From Rosistilla oblonga (lineage in GTDB: Bacteria; Planctomycetota; Planctomycetia; Pirellulales; Pirellulaceae), in the NCBI RefSeq assembly GCF_007751715.1, contig NZ_CP036292.1, positions 5,649,339-5,713,338 of the forward strand: DNA of 64,000 nt, in the 5' to 3' direction. The notes beneath the pieces were generated by a model. That model was not told where the DNA came from. It saw only the letters and a list, made by a program, of their open reading frames with translations, and made no database searches. The position numbers and the translations under genes were made by a program. The number at the start of each line of letters is the position of its first letter. Position 1 is the first letter of the stretch. This document shows positions 19,128-28,700 of this stretch, piece after piece.

Positions 19128-19751
19128 TCACTTTAAGTTTGCAACAGGTCCAGGGGTTAGATTAGTTGCGGATGGGCGGTCGTATAGAGGGGCGGCGGGA
19201 TTTCCTACCACTACGACGCGGGATGCTGTTGGTTTGGTGACGATGCTACCGGCGCCAACGATTGTCTGGTCGCCGACGTCGGCCAATACGATCGCTCCTG
19301 CGCCGATCCAGCTATCGCGTCCGACGGTCACGCGGACCTGGGTTCCCGGTTGCTGGCGGATCGGGATGTCCAGTCTTGCGGTGCCATGCGTCTGCGGACC
19401 ACTGGGAATTTGGACTGCGGGGCCCAATAACACGTCCTGCTGCAGCGTCACCAACCCCAGCATGCAGCGAGGCCCGATGTAGACGTTGGCTTCGATCCGT
19501 GCTCCCACCTTGGATAACAGGGTGCCAAAACCTATCGTTGCCGAAGCAGAACAATACTCCAAGGCGGTTCGACAAAACGCAACACGCAGATAGCTGCCCA
19601 GCGTCCCCGGAAGCCACGCCAATAACTGGGTATGGGTTTCGAGCGATCCGTCGGGACCGACGATCCGGCCGAGGATCTGGTGCGTGATCGCCAGCGGAAG
19701 AACGGCAAGCGCTGCGAGCAGGCGGAACGTTGCTTTGATTGCGGGTTTCAA
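19128..19751 (-). CDS. left-handed beta-helix acyltransferase (hexapeptide-repeat)
   Basis: A 207-residue protein with a hydrophobic N-terminus (LLAALAVLPLAITHQILG). Hexapeptide repeats follow: ARIEANVYIGPRCMLGLVTL and VTVGRDSWIGAGAIVLADVG, closing with IVGAGSIVTKPTASRVVVVG. This pattern is the LbH fold of serine-O-acetyltransferase/WcaF-like enzymes that O-acetylate sugars from acetyl-CoA. The start is TTG 19751 with no clear ribosome binding site. It lies between a GT4 gene and wzm in the export operon. Confidence 0.75.
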   Translation of the reverse strand: MKPAIKATFRLLAALAVLPLAITHQILGRIVGPDGSLETHTQLLAWLPGTLGSYLRVAFCRTALEYCSASATIGFGTLLSKVGARIEANVYIGPRCMLGLVTLQQDVLLGPAVQIPSGPQTHGTARLDIPIRQQPGTQVRVTVGRDSWIGAGAIVLADVGDQTIVGAGSIVTKPTASRVVVVGNPAAPLYDRPSATNLTPGPVANLK

Positions 19752-19756
19752 GAGTT

Positions 19757-19790
19757 GGGAGCGGGGAGGTGGGAGGTGCTAGGGTTGGGG
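19757..19790 (+). other. G-rich tract, potential G-quadruplex
   Basis: Between the GT4 and acyltransferase genes the plus strand holds five G-runs of three or four, separated by AGC, AGGT, AGGTGCTA and TT. It resembles the tract at 18088-18111 in sequence (GGGAGGTGGGAG shared in part) and in position at a gene junction. Confidence 0.45.
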
Positions 19791-21020
19791 AGTTTTGGTG
19801 GGGGCGAGCGATTGGTAGTGTCGGTGGTAGGCTGCGATCGTTTGCTGCAGGTCGAATTTCTCGATCACCCGCGCTCGCGCCGCTGCGCCCATCGCTTGCG
19901 TTTGTTTCGGGTTGTCAAACAGTTCCCCGCAGCGGTTGGCCAACGATTCGTGATCGCCTCGCGGGACGAGAAAACCTTCGACGCCTTCGCTTACATGTTC
20001 GCCATTCCCCCCGACGTCGGTCACAACGGCAGGGCACTGGCTGGCCATCGCTTCCAACAACGTCAACGATGCCGCTTCGCTAACACTAGTCAGGGTGAAC
20101 AGATCGACGGCCCGAAGAATGTCCGCCACATCGGATCGGATCCCCCAAAATTCAATCGAATCTGGGAACGTTTGGGACGCGGGGCATGAAGGGGATGAGG
20201 TGCGGGCGAGTTGCTGTACAAGCGATTCGATCGATTCGCGTTCGGGGCCGTCGCCGACTAACAGCAACCGGGCGTCGGGCCGCTGTTGATGGACAAGCTG
20301 CCAGCCGCGAATCAGCATGGCGTGATCTTTGACGGGATGAAACCGCGCGATACAGGCGGCGTAGGGACGATCGAGATCGAGCCCCAATCGACGCCGCAGG
20401 TCGGCTTGTGACGCCTGGTCACCGCGTGGTGGCAACTGCCCAAGGTCGACTCCATTGACCAACGTGACAGCCGCGGAAAAACCTTCGATCTGCTGCAACG
20501 CCCGGGTGCTGAAGTCGCAGCAGGCGGTTGTCACGTCGGCATAACGTTGCAACAGCAACCGGTTCGCCCAACGCCGCTTGGGCGAGACGATATCGGGGTA
20601 GTGCCGCCCGTGTTCGGTAAACAGAATTTTCACCGGAGCCCGATGTAGCAAGCGGGCCAGGGCAGAGTAGAAAAAGGGTGTGTATTGGTGGGCATGCAGC
20701 AGATCGATGCCGCGATTGCGAACTTCCGCAGCCAACCGACGGGGAACGTTGCGATCTAGGCCCGGCCTGCGATCCAAAACGACAACCGGAACACCTGCAT
20801 CCCGCAGCTGTTGTCCCAATTCCCCCAGAGCATCCAAACAGAAGACCGTCGGTTCGATTTGGTCTTCCAGACGCTCGATGATCTGTTTCACCAACACCTC
20901 CGCCCCTGCGACCTGCATCACATGCATCACAAACCCGACGCGGATCGGCGTGGCGCGGCGCCGATCGACTGAGGTCGATGGATGCGAGGAATTTGACGAA
21001 TTGGAGCTAGGGAGAGACAT
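19779..21020 (-). CDS. GT4-family glycosyltransferase
   Basis: A GT-B enzyme of about 413 residues. It opens with a Ser/Asn-rich leader, then IRVGFVMHVMQVAGAEVLVK, the acceptor-domain glycine loop. IARFHPVKDHAMLIRGWQLV lies in the donor domain, with EAASLTLLEAMASQCPAVVT as the EX7E motif. ATG 21020 is preferred over a TTG three codons upstream. It begins an operon-like run with the acyltransferase, wzm and wzt, separated from the upstream GT4 gene by a repeat-filled gap. Confidence 0.85.
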   Translation of the reverse strand: MSLPSSNSSNSSHPSTSVDRRRATPIRVGFVMHVMQVAGAEVLVKQIIERLEDQIEPTVFCLDALGELGQQLRDAGVPVVVLDRRPGLDRNVPRRLAAEVRNRGIDLLHAHQYTPFFYSALARLLHRAPVKILFTEHGRHYPDIVSPKRRWANRLLLQRYADVTTACCDFSTRALQQIEGFSAAVTLVNGVDLGQLPPRGDQASQADLRRRLGLDLDRPYAACIARFHPVKDHAMLIRGWQLVHQQRPDARLLLVGDGPERESIESLVQQLARTSSPSCPASQTFPDSIEFWGIRSDVADILRAVDLFTLTSVSEAASLTLLEAMASQCPAVVTDVGGNGEHVSEGVEGFLVPRGDHESLANRCGELFDNPKQTQAMGAAARARVIEKFDLQQTIAAYHRHYQSLAPTKTPQP

Positions 21021-21233
21021 TGGGCGCAAGGACGAGAACGTCGTTTCCTTCGGGGGGTTGGATTGCCTAGATCTGGCGAGGCGGGATGAGAAGCGGTGGG
21101 GCGTTACGGTCGGACACTTAAAGCTGGAACGCCCAGTTGTCCGGAATGAGATAAGCGTTTATTCCGGGGGGGCATATGATCTGTTTGCCGCGGGTCGATC
21201 TGGCTGATGACAAGTTTGTGGGGAACCGGACGC

Positions 21234-21357
21234 TAGCGGCTTGTCGGTTTAATCAGCCGATTGGGCGTTAGCCCCGGTTCCGCTGCCACTAAACCGGGGC
21301 TAACGCCCAAACGGCTAATACAAGGAAGCTCGTTGTGACTAAACCGACAAGCTGCTA
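21234..21357. repeat. 124-bp fold-back (MITE-like) repeat, copy 1
   Basis: The element starts TAGCGGCTTGTCGGTTTA and ends TAAACCGACAAGCTGCTA, a terminal inverted repeat. Inside lies a second inverted pair, TTGGGCGTTAGCCCCGG and CCGGGGCTAACGCCCAA. It matches the copy at 30531-30654 in length and differs at about five positions. The left flank CCGGACGCTAGC is found inverted at the right end of copy 2, so the true ends may be longer. It carries no gene. Confidence 0.8.
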
Positions 21358-21535
21358 ACGCGTGGCCGCTGATAGGAGCGAACGGGTCCGTTTTCACCGA
21401 TTCACGATACGTATTACGACGAAGGGGGCGGGCGGCAACAATGGCGAACCGGACGCTAACGCGTGGCGGCTGATGTGCTCGAGCAAAATACGGGTTTGTT
21501 TGCAACGGTTCAGGATACGTTTGCCGCCGGTCGCC
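21357..21535. repeat. imperfect tandem repeat, about 101-bp period
   Basis: AACGCGTGGCCGCTGAT at 21357 recurs as AACGCGTGGCGGCTGAT at 21458. Downstream segments also align (ACGGGTCCGTTTTCACCGA with ACGGGTTTGTTTGCAACGG, then ATACGT). The stretch joins the fold-back repeat to the end of the next gene. A related phrase, CTAGCGCGTGCCGGTTGAT, follows copy 2 of the fold-back repeat near 30686. Confidence 0.5.
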
Positions 21536-22823
21536 CGGGTTGCAGCAAGCTATCGAATCCGGCCAGGGTGGCGGGCCAGGTGTAGCGTTGGCAGACCAAT
21601 TGCCGCGCGTCGCGGGCAATCCTTTCGCACTGCGATCGATCGCGACAAAGGGCGACAACCTGTTGAGCCCATTGGTCGGCAGTCTCGGCGATCCGCAGGT
21701 GCTGGCCATCGACGGCGTCGATTCCGGTCGCCGCGTGAGGGGACGCGATCACCGGTTTCCCCATCGCCATCGCCTCGAGGACTTTGTTTTGGATGCCGCG
21801 AGCGATCTGTAGCGGTGCAATCACGATATCAGCGGACCGCAGATAGGGTCGCACGTCGGGGACCGCACCGGTGACCAGGACGCCAGGCAATTGGGCGAGC
21901 TTGTTGACAGCAGGGCTGGGATGTTTGCCGATGATGTCGAAAGTGATTCCCGGAATCTCCCGTCGCAAACCGCTCCACACATGTTCCAAAAACCACTGCA
22001 CCGCGGCGACATTGGGCGGGTAATTCATCACCCCAACAAAGGCAAGCTTCGGGTTTTCGCCACGATTAGACCGAGTATCGATCGCGGTGGCGTCGGAGGT
22101 TTGTGGGGCGAAATACGTGGTATCGACACCGTTGGGAACGCCATGAATCGCGTGGCCGCCGGAGGCCAGACGAGTTCTCAGCACATCCGCTTCGGCGTCG
22201 CTGACCAGGGTGACAGCTTGCGATGTGCGGACCGCTTCGTGTTCCAAACGCCCCACGCGTCGAGCTTCGGTGCGGTAGATCACGCGTTTCCAAAAGTTGG
22301 CGTTATCGGCGTAAGCGTGAAATTTCTGGCTGTCGACATCGACCAAGTCGACGACTTTGGGCAGGTTGCACAGCGGCCGCGATCGGACATACCGCAACAT
22401 GCCGCTGCAGTAGACAAAGACCGAATCAAACGAATCGCTGTCGGCCCAGCGATCGACAGTTTTCGCCAATGCCGACGAATAAAAGAGGCCTGCGGTGAGG
22501 GCATCGCCGCGAACCGCCGACGCTCCCGCCCGCAACCACTGGGTCCGTTTCCCCAACGGTGCGATCGCAACGCGATCACAGACCGATTCGAGCCGCTGAC
22601 GGGCGTCGGGGCAGATCGGTTCGTCGGAAACACAGGCCAGCGAAACGTCGCACTCTTTCGACAGATGCTGCAGAATATTCCACGAACGGATTCGATCGCC
22701 GCGATCGGGCGGATAGGGAACGCGATGGGTTAACATCAAGATCCGGCGACGCCGATTCTGCGATGGCGCAGGCTCATCGGCGGCAGCAGAGGAGGCTTTG
22801 TTTTCGAAACCGAGTGCGTTCAT
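21510..22823 (-). CDS. exosortase-associated GT4 glycosyltransferase (Stp1/TIGR03087 type)
   Basis: A 437-residue GT-B enzyme. Its N-terminus RILMLTHRVPYPPDRGDRIR is the hallmark of the sugar transferases that accompany PEP-CTERM/exosortase loci. Midway is LAFVGVMNYPPNVAAVQWFL and the donor site is IQNKVLEAMAMGKPVIASPH. Family members are thought to build the exopolysaccharide linked to exosortase systems. It lies directly after the XrtA-type deacetylase (25-base gap) in the core operon. Confidence 0.85.
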   Translation of the reverse strand: MNALGFENKASSAAADEPAPSQNRRRRILMLTHRVPYPPDRGDRIRSWNILQHLSKECDVSLACVSDEPICPDARQRLESVCDRVAIAPLGKRTQWLRAGASAVRGDALTAGLFYSSALAKTVDRWADSDSFDSVFVYCSGMLRYVRSRPLCNLPKVVDLVDVDSQKFHAYADNANFWKRVIYRTEARRVGRLEHEAVRTSQAVTLVSDAEADVLRTRLASGGHAIHGVPNGVDTTYFAPQTSDATAIDTRSNRGENPKLAFVGVMNYPPNVAAVQWFLEHVWSGLRREIPGITFDIIGKHPSPAVNKLAQLPGVLVTGAVPDVRPYLRSADIVIAPLQIARGIQNKVLEAMAMGKPVIASPHAATGIDAVDGQHLRIAETADQWAQQVVALCRDRSQCERIARDARQLVCQRYTWPATLAGFDSLLQPGRPAANVS

Positions 22824-22848
22824 CGTATTTGAGCGGTGCTGATGGATC

Positions 22849-23790
22849 TCATGTTTCGATCGAACGAAGCGATTGCGTCTTCGCCACCTCGCTGTCGTTC
22901 CATTGCTTCAGGACGTCGCACACGGGGGCGAAACGGAATTTTTGCAAAACGTGTTTCAGCCGCTGTTCGGTGCGACGCAGACCGATGTAATGGCGGAATC
23001 GGCTGCGGAATCCGACCCCGGCGATGCGAGGTTGTTCCGGATCGACCTCCCACGGATGAAGATACAGCATCGAAGGGTTTTGGCCGTTTTGAATCGTCCG
23101 CATTGCGTACATCGTCATGGCGATCGGGAACATCCGAAAGTATCCGCCGCCAACGGGAATCTTCAGCGGTCCCAGCAGGGCGACCGATGGTGGGATCTCG
23201 ACGATCGTACCGGCGGCTGTCTGGCGTTCGTGGATCTCTTGTCGGCCATCGGGGACGCCATAGCGATCGTGACGGATCGGGAAGACGCTGCTGTCGACAG
23301 TAAAACCTTCTTCCGCCAAGATCTCAAAGGCCCACATCGATTTCGCTGTGATCGAAAAACTAGGAGCCCGGTAGGCGTTGACTGCTTGCCCGGTGGCATC
23401 GGCAATCGCCGATCGGCTGTCGCGAATATCGTGGCGAAATTGTTGGGGCGTGAGGTTGTAAACCAGTTGATGCCAATAGCCGTGGGAGGCCAGTTCATGC
23501 CCGGCGGCGGCGATCCGTCGCAGGAGTTCGGGATTGCGATGGGCGACCCAGCCGAGAACAAAAAAGGTGCCCCGCACGTTGCAGTCTTCAAACAACTGCA
23601 GCAGCCGATCGGTGTTGGCTTCGACACGACTGGGCAACGCTTCCCATTCGCTGCGTTTAATGCGATGTTCGAACCCCGAGACTTGAAAATAGTCTTCGAC
23701 GTCGACGGTCAGGATGTTGGGATTCAAAGTCGTTTCCGCATCGGGTGCGATGGCGTTAGAAGCATCGGTTGTGTGTTTGGATGAAGTCAA
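22849..23790 (-). CDS. XrtA-type polysaccharide deacetylase
   Basis: A 313-residue NodB-domain deacetylase. It shows ILTVDVEDYFQVSGFEHRIK, with the catalytic and metal aspartates in DVED, then GTFFVLGWVAHRNPELLR. HELASHGYWHQLVY supplies the metal-binding histidines (HxxxH), and YRAPSFSIT is motif 3. This is the form found with exosortases (TIGR03006), probably removing N-acetyl groups from the exopolysaccharide. No signal peptide is visible. The start is TTG 23790, the only candidate before the domain. Confidence 0.85.
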   Translation of the reverse strand: MTSSKHTTDASNAIAPDAETTLNPNILTVDVEDYFQVSGFEHRIKRSEWEALPSRVEANTDRLLQLFEDCNVRGTFFVLGWVAHRNPELLRRIAAAGHELASHGYWHQLVYNLTPQQFRHDIRDSRSAIADATGQAVNAYRAPSFSITAKSMWAFEILAEEGFTVDSSVFPIRHDRYGVPDGRQEIHERQTAAGTIVEIPPSVALLGPLKIPVGGGYFRMFPIAMTMYAMRTIQNGQNPSMLYLHPWEVDPEQPRIAGVGFRSRFRHYIGLRRTEQRLKHVLQKFRFAPVCDVLKQWNDSEVAKTQSLRSIET

Positions 23791-23941
23791 TGTCCGGTAC
23801 TACAGGGATCGTTAAGTGCAGTGACTTTGGCGGCTCAACCGCCACGCGAAGAGCCGATGAAAACTGGGGCTGGCGTAGAATGGATGCTTTTTGCGTCCCG
23901 CCCCTCATGCCGCCCAAAGACCTCGACGGACAAGCGGGCTG

Positions 23942-24826
23942 CTAACGCGGGCGGACAGCGACTGGCGAACCTGGATCGATTCGGGCGACTGTCTGTTCCC
24001 AAACTTCGTCGGTGTGTGTCGCGGCCCATTCTTTACGCCGCTGCGATGCTTCCAAAAGCTCTTGCAACGAAACAGTTGGACTGTTGGCGTTGGTGGCGGG
24101 CAGGTGCTGCAACAGTTTGGAGCGATCGAGCCCCATGCAATAGGTCAACCATCGGCCGCGGAGAAAACAGACTCGCAACGCGGTCAACAAGATCATCCGC
24201 AAGTCGAGCCAAGCGTTTGCGTGATCGATATGCTCCAAATCGAGCGTCTGTTTTCGTTCGACGCTGCGGAGGTCGCTGTCGGGAGGAAGGTTGATCTGTG
24301 CCAGACCGGTGATCCCGGGGCGGACGATCAACCGCCGCTCGTATCCCGCGATCTCCTCTCGTAGGAATTCGACGAATTCAGGGCGTTCTGGACGGGGCCC
24401 CACCAACGCCATCTCGCCACGCATGACGTTGACCAATTGTGGCAGTTCGTCCAGATGCAGTTTCCGCAGCACGTGGCCAACCGTGGTAACCCTAGGATCG
24501 CGATCGGAAGACCATTGTGGGCCATTGGCTTCGGCATCGATCCGCATCGTCCGCAGTTTATAGACCCAAAAGATCTCTCCCCCACGGCCAACACGTTTCT
24601 GTTGAAAGATTCCTGGGCCCTTGGAGGTCAGCCGGACGATCGCCCAACAGACAGCAATCAGAGGTGCGGTGAGCACCAATAATCCGGTCCCAACGACCCG
24701 CTCCAAACGGTTTTTGCGGATAAAGTAGCGATAGCGGCGATGACGTCGCGGCAGCGCCAGCGGCGGGCTATCGCTTGCCTCATCCAGATAAGCCGCTTCG
24801 GGCAAGAGTTCTTCAATTGTCAGCAT
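23942..24826 (-). CDS. bacterial sugar transferase (polyprenyl-phosphate priming enzyme)
   Basis: A 294-residue initiating enzyme. A basic N-terminus is followed by one membrane segment (about residues 44-64, VVGTGLLVLTAPLIAVCWAI). The cytoplasmic catalytic domain shows FWVYKLRTMR near 87-95, LHLDELPQLVNVMRGEMALV and GPRPERPEF, then VRPGITGLAQI. It is the short WcaJ/EpsE C-terminal form without extra N-terminal helices. It transfers a sugar-1-phosphate to undecaprenyl phosphate and so starts the repeat unit. It precedes the deacetylase and follows EpsI by 46 bases. Confidence 0.9.
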   Translation of the reverse strand: MLTIEELLPEAAYLDEASDSPPLALPRRHRRYRYFIRKNRLERVVGTGLLVLTAPLIAVCWAIVRLTSKGPGIFQQKRVGRGGEIFWVYKLRTMRIDAEANGPQWSSDRDPRVTTVGHVLRKLHLDELPQLVNVMRGEMALVGPRPERPEFVEFLREEIAGYERRLIVRPGITGLAQINLPPDSDLRSVERKQTLDLEHIDHANAWLDLRMILLTALRVCFLRGRWLTYCMGLDRSKLLQHLPATNANSPTVSLQELLEASQRRKEWAATHTDEVWEQTVARIDPGSPVAVRPR

Positions 24827-24872
24827 ACCAATCGCCAGTAAACAATGAGGTGGGGCAAACGTTGGAGGTCGA

Positions 24873-25607
24873 TTACAAGCTTTCCGTCGACGCGAAAGCG
24901 TGCGCGTCGAGTTCAGGAAGAAAGCTGCGGAGGAAATCTTTCACTGGTGGTTCCTGCCCCATTACTGGCGGGGTCCCGGCAACCTGGATCTTGTACAACC
25001 GATCGGTCATCCAGACCCGCGGGTACTCTGCTGCGTACCACTGCGTTCCATCGCTCCATCCGTACCACACATCCAAATGTGGTTGTTCCGCTTCGGTGCG
25101 ACGGAACTGGACCCGCCACAACTGATCGTTGGGGCGATCTTCGTCGATCGTTTCGGCGACTCGGGTTCCCGCCGGTTCAGTCCCTTGGCTGCTGTAACAG
25201 ACTTCGGGGGTGTGAACAGCGATCGGGCCGCGCGGGCCAAACATCACGGCAACGTTAACACGATCATCCGTCGATCGCTTTCGGTACTCGTGAACTATCG
25301 ATCCGTAGCACTGCAGAATCTGTTGCGCCTGGGGATCGAGCTCGGACGTGGAGACACGTTCCCACTGGCCACATGTGGTCGGCAATGTTTGCAAACGATC
25401 CCCCACCAATTTCAGATCTGTCTTGGGTTGCCAGCGGCCGTCCAAGAGTCCATGAAAAAGACCGGAGAGGAGAATCAGCGACAGGCAGACGACCAGAGCC
25501 ACGGTCCGCGACCGCATCTTCAGGCCGGAGGATCCTGCTCCGCCGCCATTTCCATCGGTCCCGGCGATCGGTTCAAGGTCGGTTGTTGTACTTAGTGGTA
25601 TCGACAT
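24873..25607 (-). CDS. epsI: exosortase-associated protein EpsI (DUF3485)
   Basis: A 244-residue protein with a single N-terminal membrane segment (about residues 36-54, VALVVCLSLILLSGLFHGLL) and a periplasmic EpsI domain. The domain opens LPTTCGQWERVSTSELDPQA and has the conserved HTPEVCYSSQG near residues 132-142. EpsI is often fused to or adjacent to an exosortase; here it is separate and about 7.6 kb from it in the same transcription direction. The role in EPS assembly is known only by association. Confidence 0.85.
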   Translation of the reverse strand: MSIPLSTTTDLEPIAGTDGNGGGAGSSGLKMRSRTVALVVCLSLILLSGLFHGLLDGRWQPKTDLKLVGDRLQTLPTTCGQWERVSTSELDPQAQQILQCYGSIVHEYRKRSTDDRVNVAVMFGPRGPIAVHTPEVCYSSQGTEPAGTRVAETIDEDRPNDQLWRVQFRRTEAEQPHLDVWYGWSDGTQWYAAEYPRVWMTDRLYKIQVAGTPPVMGQEPPVKDFLRSFLPELDAHAFASTESL

Positions 25608-25701
25608 CGTGCAAACTAAGGTCGAAGGAAGGAATCAAAGGGTGGAATGGCTGCCGGGCGAAGGTCGCACCGGCGATATTGGCGGGCAAATTGGCGAGTG
25701 T

Positions 25702-28700
25702 TCAGGAAGCCTTGCGGCGTCCGAATTCCTCTTGGATCGCTTCCAAGTCGCGCGATTCGGCTGGGGTTAAGACCGACGATTTAATCGCCCGAATATCCAG
25801 TTGGGCCCATTGGGCTCGGGCCGCAACCCTGTCTCCCGACCGCAACAGCGCCATCACGAGATGGAACCTGTATTGTGGGTCGGACGACGTCGCTGTCGCT
25901 TCGCGAAGTGTCTGCACCGCCTCGTCGACTTGATCGTTTCGCAGCAACACGAGGCCAAGCGTATCGAGCAGTTCGGGAGACCGCCCGTACAGATCGATCG
26001 CTTTGCGAATTCGCGGCAGAGCGTCGACAAAGCGTCCTTGAACCTCCGACAACGCCATCGCCAAGTTATTCAGAATGCGAACATTGTCGGGAGCCAACCT
26101 TTCGGCTCGCTCGTACAACGCAACCGCTTCGGCATAACGATGTTGTGACAGACGCAACGTGGCGACCGATTCCATCACTTGGGCGACCGATTTGTAGCGA
26201 TTGATCGCATCCTCGAGGTAGGCTTCGATTTCGATCGGCACGGTGACGGTGTTGCCGCTGAGGACGATCAGGTCGGCGATCAAGGCCAACGTATTGCCAT
26301 CCATCGTCTTTTCAAAGTTCGATTTACAAATCTCCAACGCGGTATCGAACTTGCGGCCCCGCGCCAACGCGATGACGTAGGGGCGTAGATATTTGGGATC
26401 TTCGTCGTAAGCCTGTTGCAACCAATCGAGGGCTTGTTCATGGAAGCCTAACCGCGAAAGCGTGCGTCCAGCGGCCTCCCAGGCACTCGCTTGCGGCGTC
26501 CCTTCGGATCCGATCATCTGTTGCGTCCAGGAGGCAGTCAATTGTTCCACTTTTTTAACGTCGCCATGATGCCGGGCCAAACGCAAACGGATGTCGAGCG
26601 CCAACGTCCCGCCTTCGGTCATTTTGTCCAATTGATCCGCCAACGCATCGATCTCACCCGTCTGCTCGGCAGCCAGCAGAAGATCTGCAAAGCGATAAAT
26701 ATCCAACGGCAACGGCTCGGGGCGTCGGACGAGAATTGTGTACAAACGTCGCGATTCGGCAAAGGCCCGCGTCGCTTGGCTTGAATCGTCCTTTTCGGTC
26801 GCAATCGCCCAGCGTCGTCGCTCCAACGCGGCAAGCATGCGAACGGCGTCGTCGTGATTGTCTTGATCGTTGCGAATCAATTCCCGCAAGATTTTGTCGG
26901 CCTGCTGTTGGCGTTGTTCATCGCCCCGATTGATCAAGATCAATGCGTGCAGCAGTTTGTTTTTAGCCGACAAGGTCTGCTCGGTCCCCAACAACTGGTC
27001 GAGCCGTTGCCAAGGAACCTCTCCACCATCTCTCAGCGCGATCGCAAGCGCCAAACGATTGCGAACGTCGACGTGGTCGGGACGAACTCGCAGCGCCGCT
27101 TCCAACATCTCGATCGACTTTGCGTCGTTCTTGGCGGCTTTGTAGTAGTCGGACATCGCGATCAAACATTCGGGACTCTCCGGAGCGATCCGCACAGCCT
27201 TGGTAAGCGCTGCGAGAGCGGATTGCAGATCGTTGATCTGAAGGTAAGCGAGTCCGACAAACAGCGACCGCGAAGGTTCGGAGATTTTGCTGCTGGCAGC
27301 CTGTTGAAGTTCGCGGCTAACTTCGGGACGGCCAAAAAAGGCGTTCTGAAATTGGACTCGCAATTGATAGACCGGCAGGCTGCTGTTCCCCGATTCTTCG
27401 AGAGCGTGATCCAGGGCTTCGCTCGCTTCGGCAATCAATGCCTGGCGGGCTTGTGGTTCGTCGGTTGATCTGGCCGCGGCCGACGCGGTTTGAGCCAACA
27501 ACAACCAGGTCTTGGTTTCGTTTGGATTGCGTTTGGCACTGGCACGAGCGAGGTCGAGCCCCTGGCGGAAGTCGCCCTTCATTTCGGCGATCGCGATCGC
27601 TAATTGCGTGACCGTCGAATTGGCTTTCTTCAAGCGTTCGAATCCTTCAAACGCAGCTTCCGCTTCGGCGATTCGATTCGCGGTGGTCAACTGCGAAACC
27701 AACAACAACAGACTCGAGACACGCTGATCTCCCCCATCGATCCCGCGACGCAGGGCATCGATCGCTCGATTGGTTTCACCATTTCGCGCGGCGATCAAAC
27801 CTTCCAGACTGATCCCCAATGCCCAGCGAGGACGCGACACCGCAATTTCTCGCTGCAATTGCGTCGCTTGTTTCAGCAGGGCGTCGCGCTGTGGGTCGTT
27901 CGGTTTGGCACGGTCATATTCGTGCAGCAACCGCGATGCGACGGCCAGCCGCCACCAACCTCCCGACGTACCAACTTCATCGCGGAGCACGTTTTCCCAG
28001 TGTTCAGGGGATTGCTCTGCAGAAACGGTTGTCGATTTAGTTGGATCGACCGCAGCTCCCGATGGTTTCTGAGATAATGCGAGGCCGTGCAGACGGAAGA
28101 TGAGATCGGGAGTTGGTTCGATCGCAGCAACGCGAGCCAATAACTCGAACGCCAGGTTCGGCAATGAATTCGCCAAGGCGATATCGGCTGCTTGCTTCAA
28201 GCTGACAACGGCGTCGGCAGGCTTTTCAGATGCATGCTGAGTCAATGTTGCGATAGCGGGTTTCGCGTTGCCCTGCATCGCCAACAGGGATGCTTTCGTT
28301 TGGCAGTAGACAAGCGAATCCTCCCCTGCCAGATCGGCGAGGGTTTCAAGTTTCTGACGCGATTGGTCCAATTTGTTGTCAGTTGCAAGACTGAGCACCG
28401 CCACCGACTGCAGTTCAGCGCTATTGGGATACCGTTTCAGCAACTGTTCCAATCGTTCGTGGGGTCCCAATTGGCTCGAACCATCGTCGGCGGCCGGCAT
28501 CGCAAGAGCCAGAATCTCCGACTGAATCGTCAACCGTTGACGCTCTTCGGATCGATCGTCACCCAGCTGGGCAATGGCGAGCTTTGCTTTTTCGAGCGTT
28601 TGAACCGCCGCAGCGTAATCGCGTTCACTGGCGGATCGTTTCGTTTGCTGGCGGACAATCGCTTGGGCCTGTTCCAACAAAATCGCAGCGGAACTGACTT

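Noticed and set aside
22873-23784. Plus-strand open frame of 303 codons opposite the deacetylase
   Set aside because: Antisense shadow; the minus strand has the complete NodB motifs.
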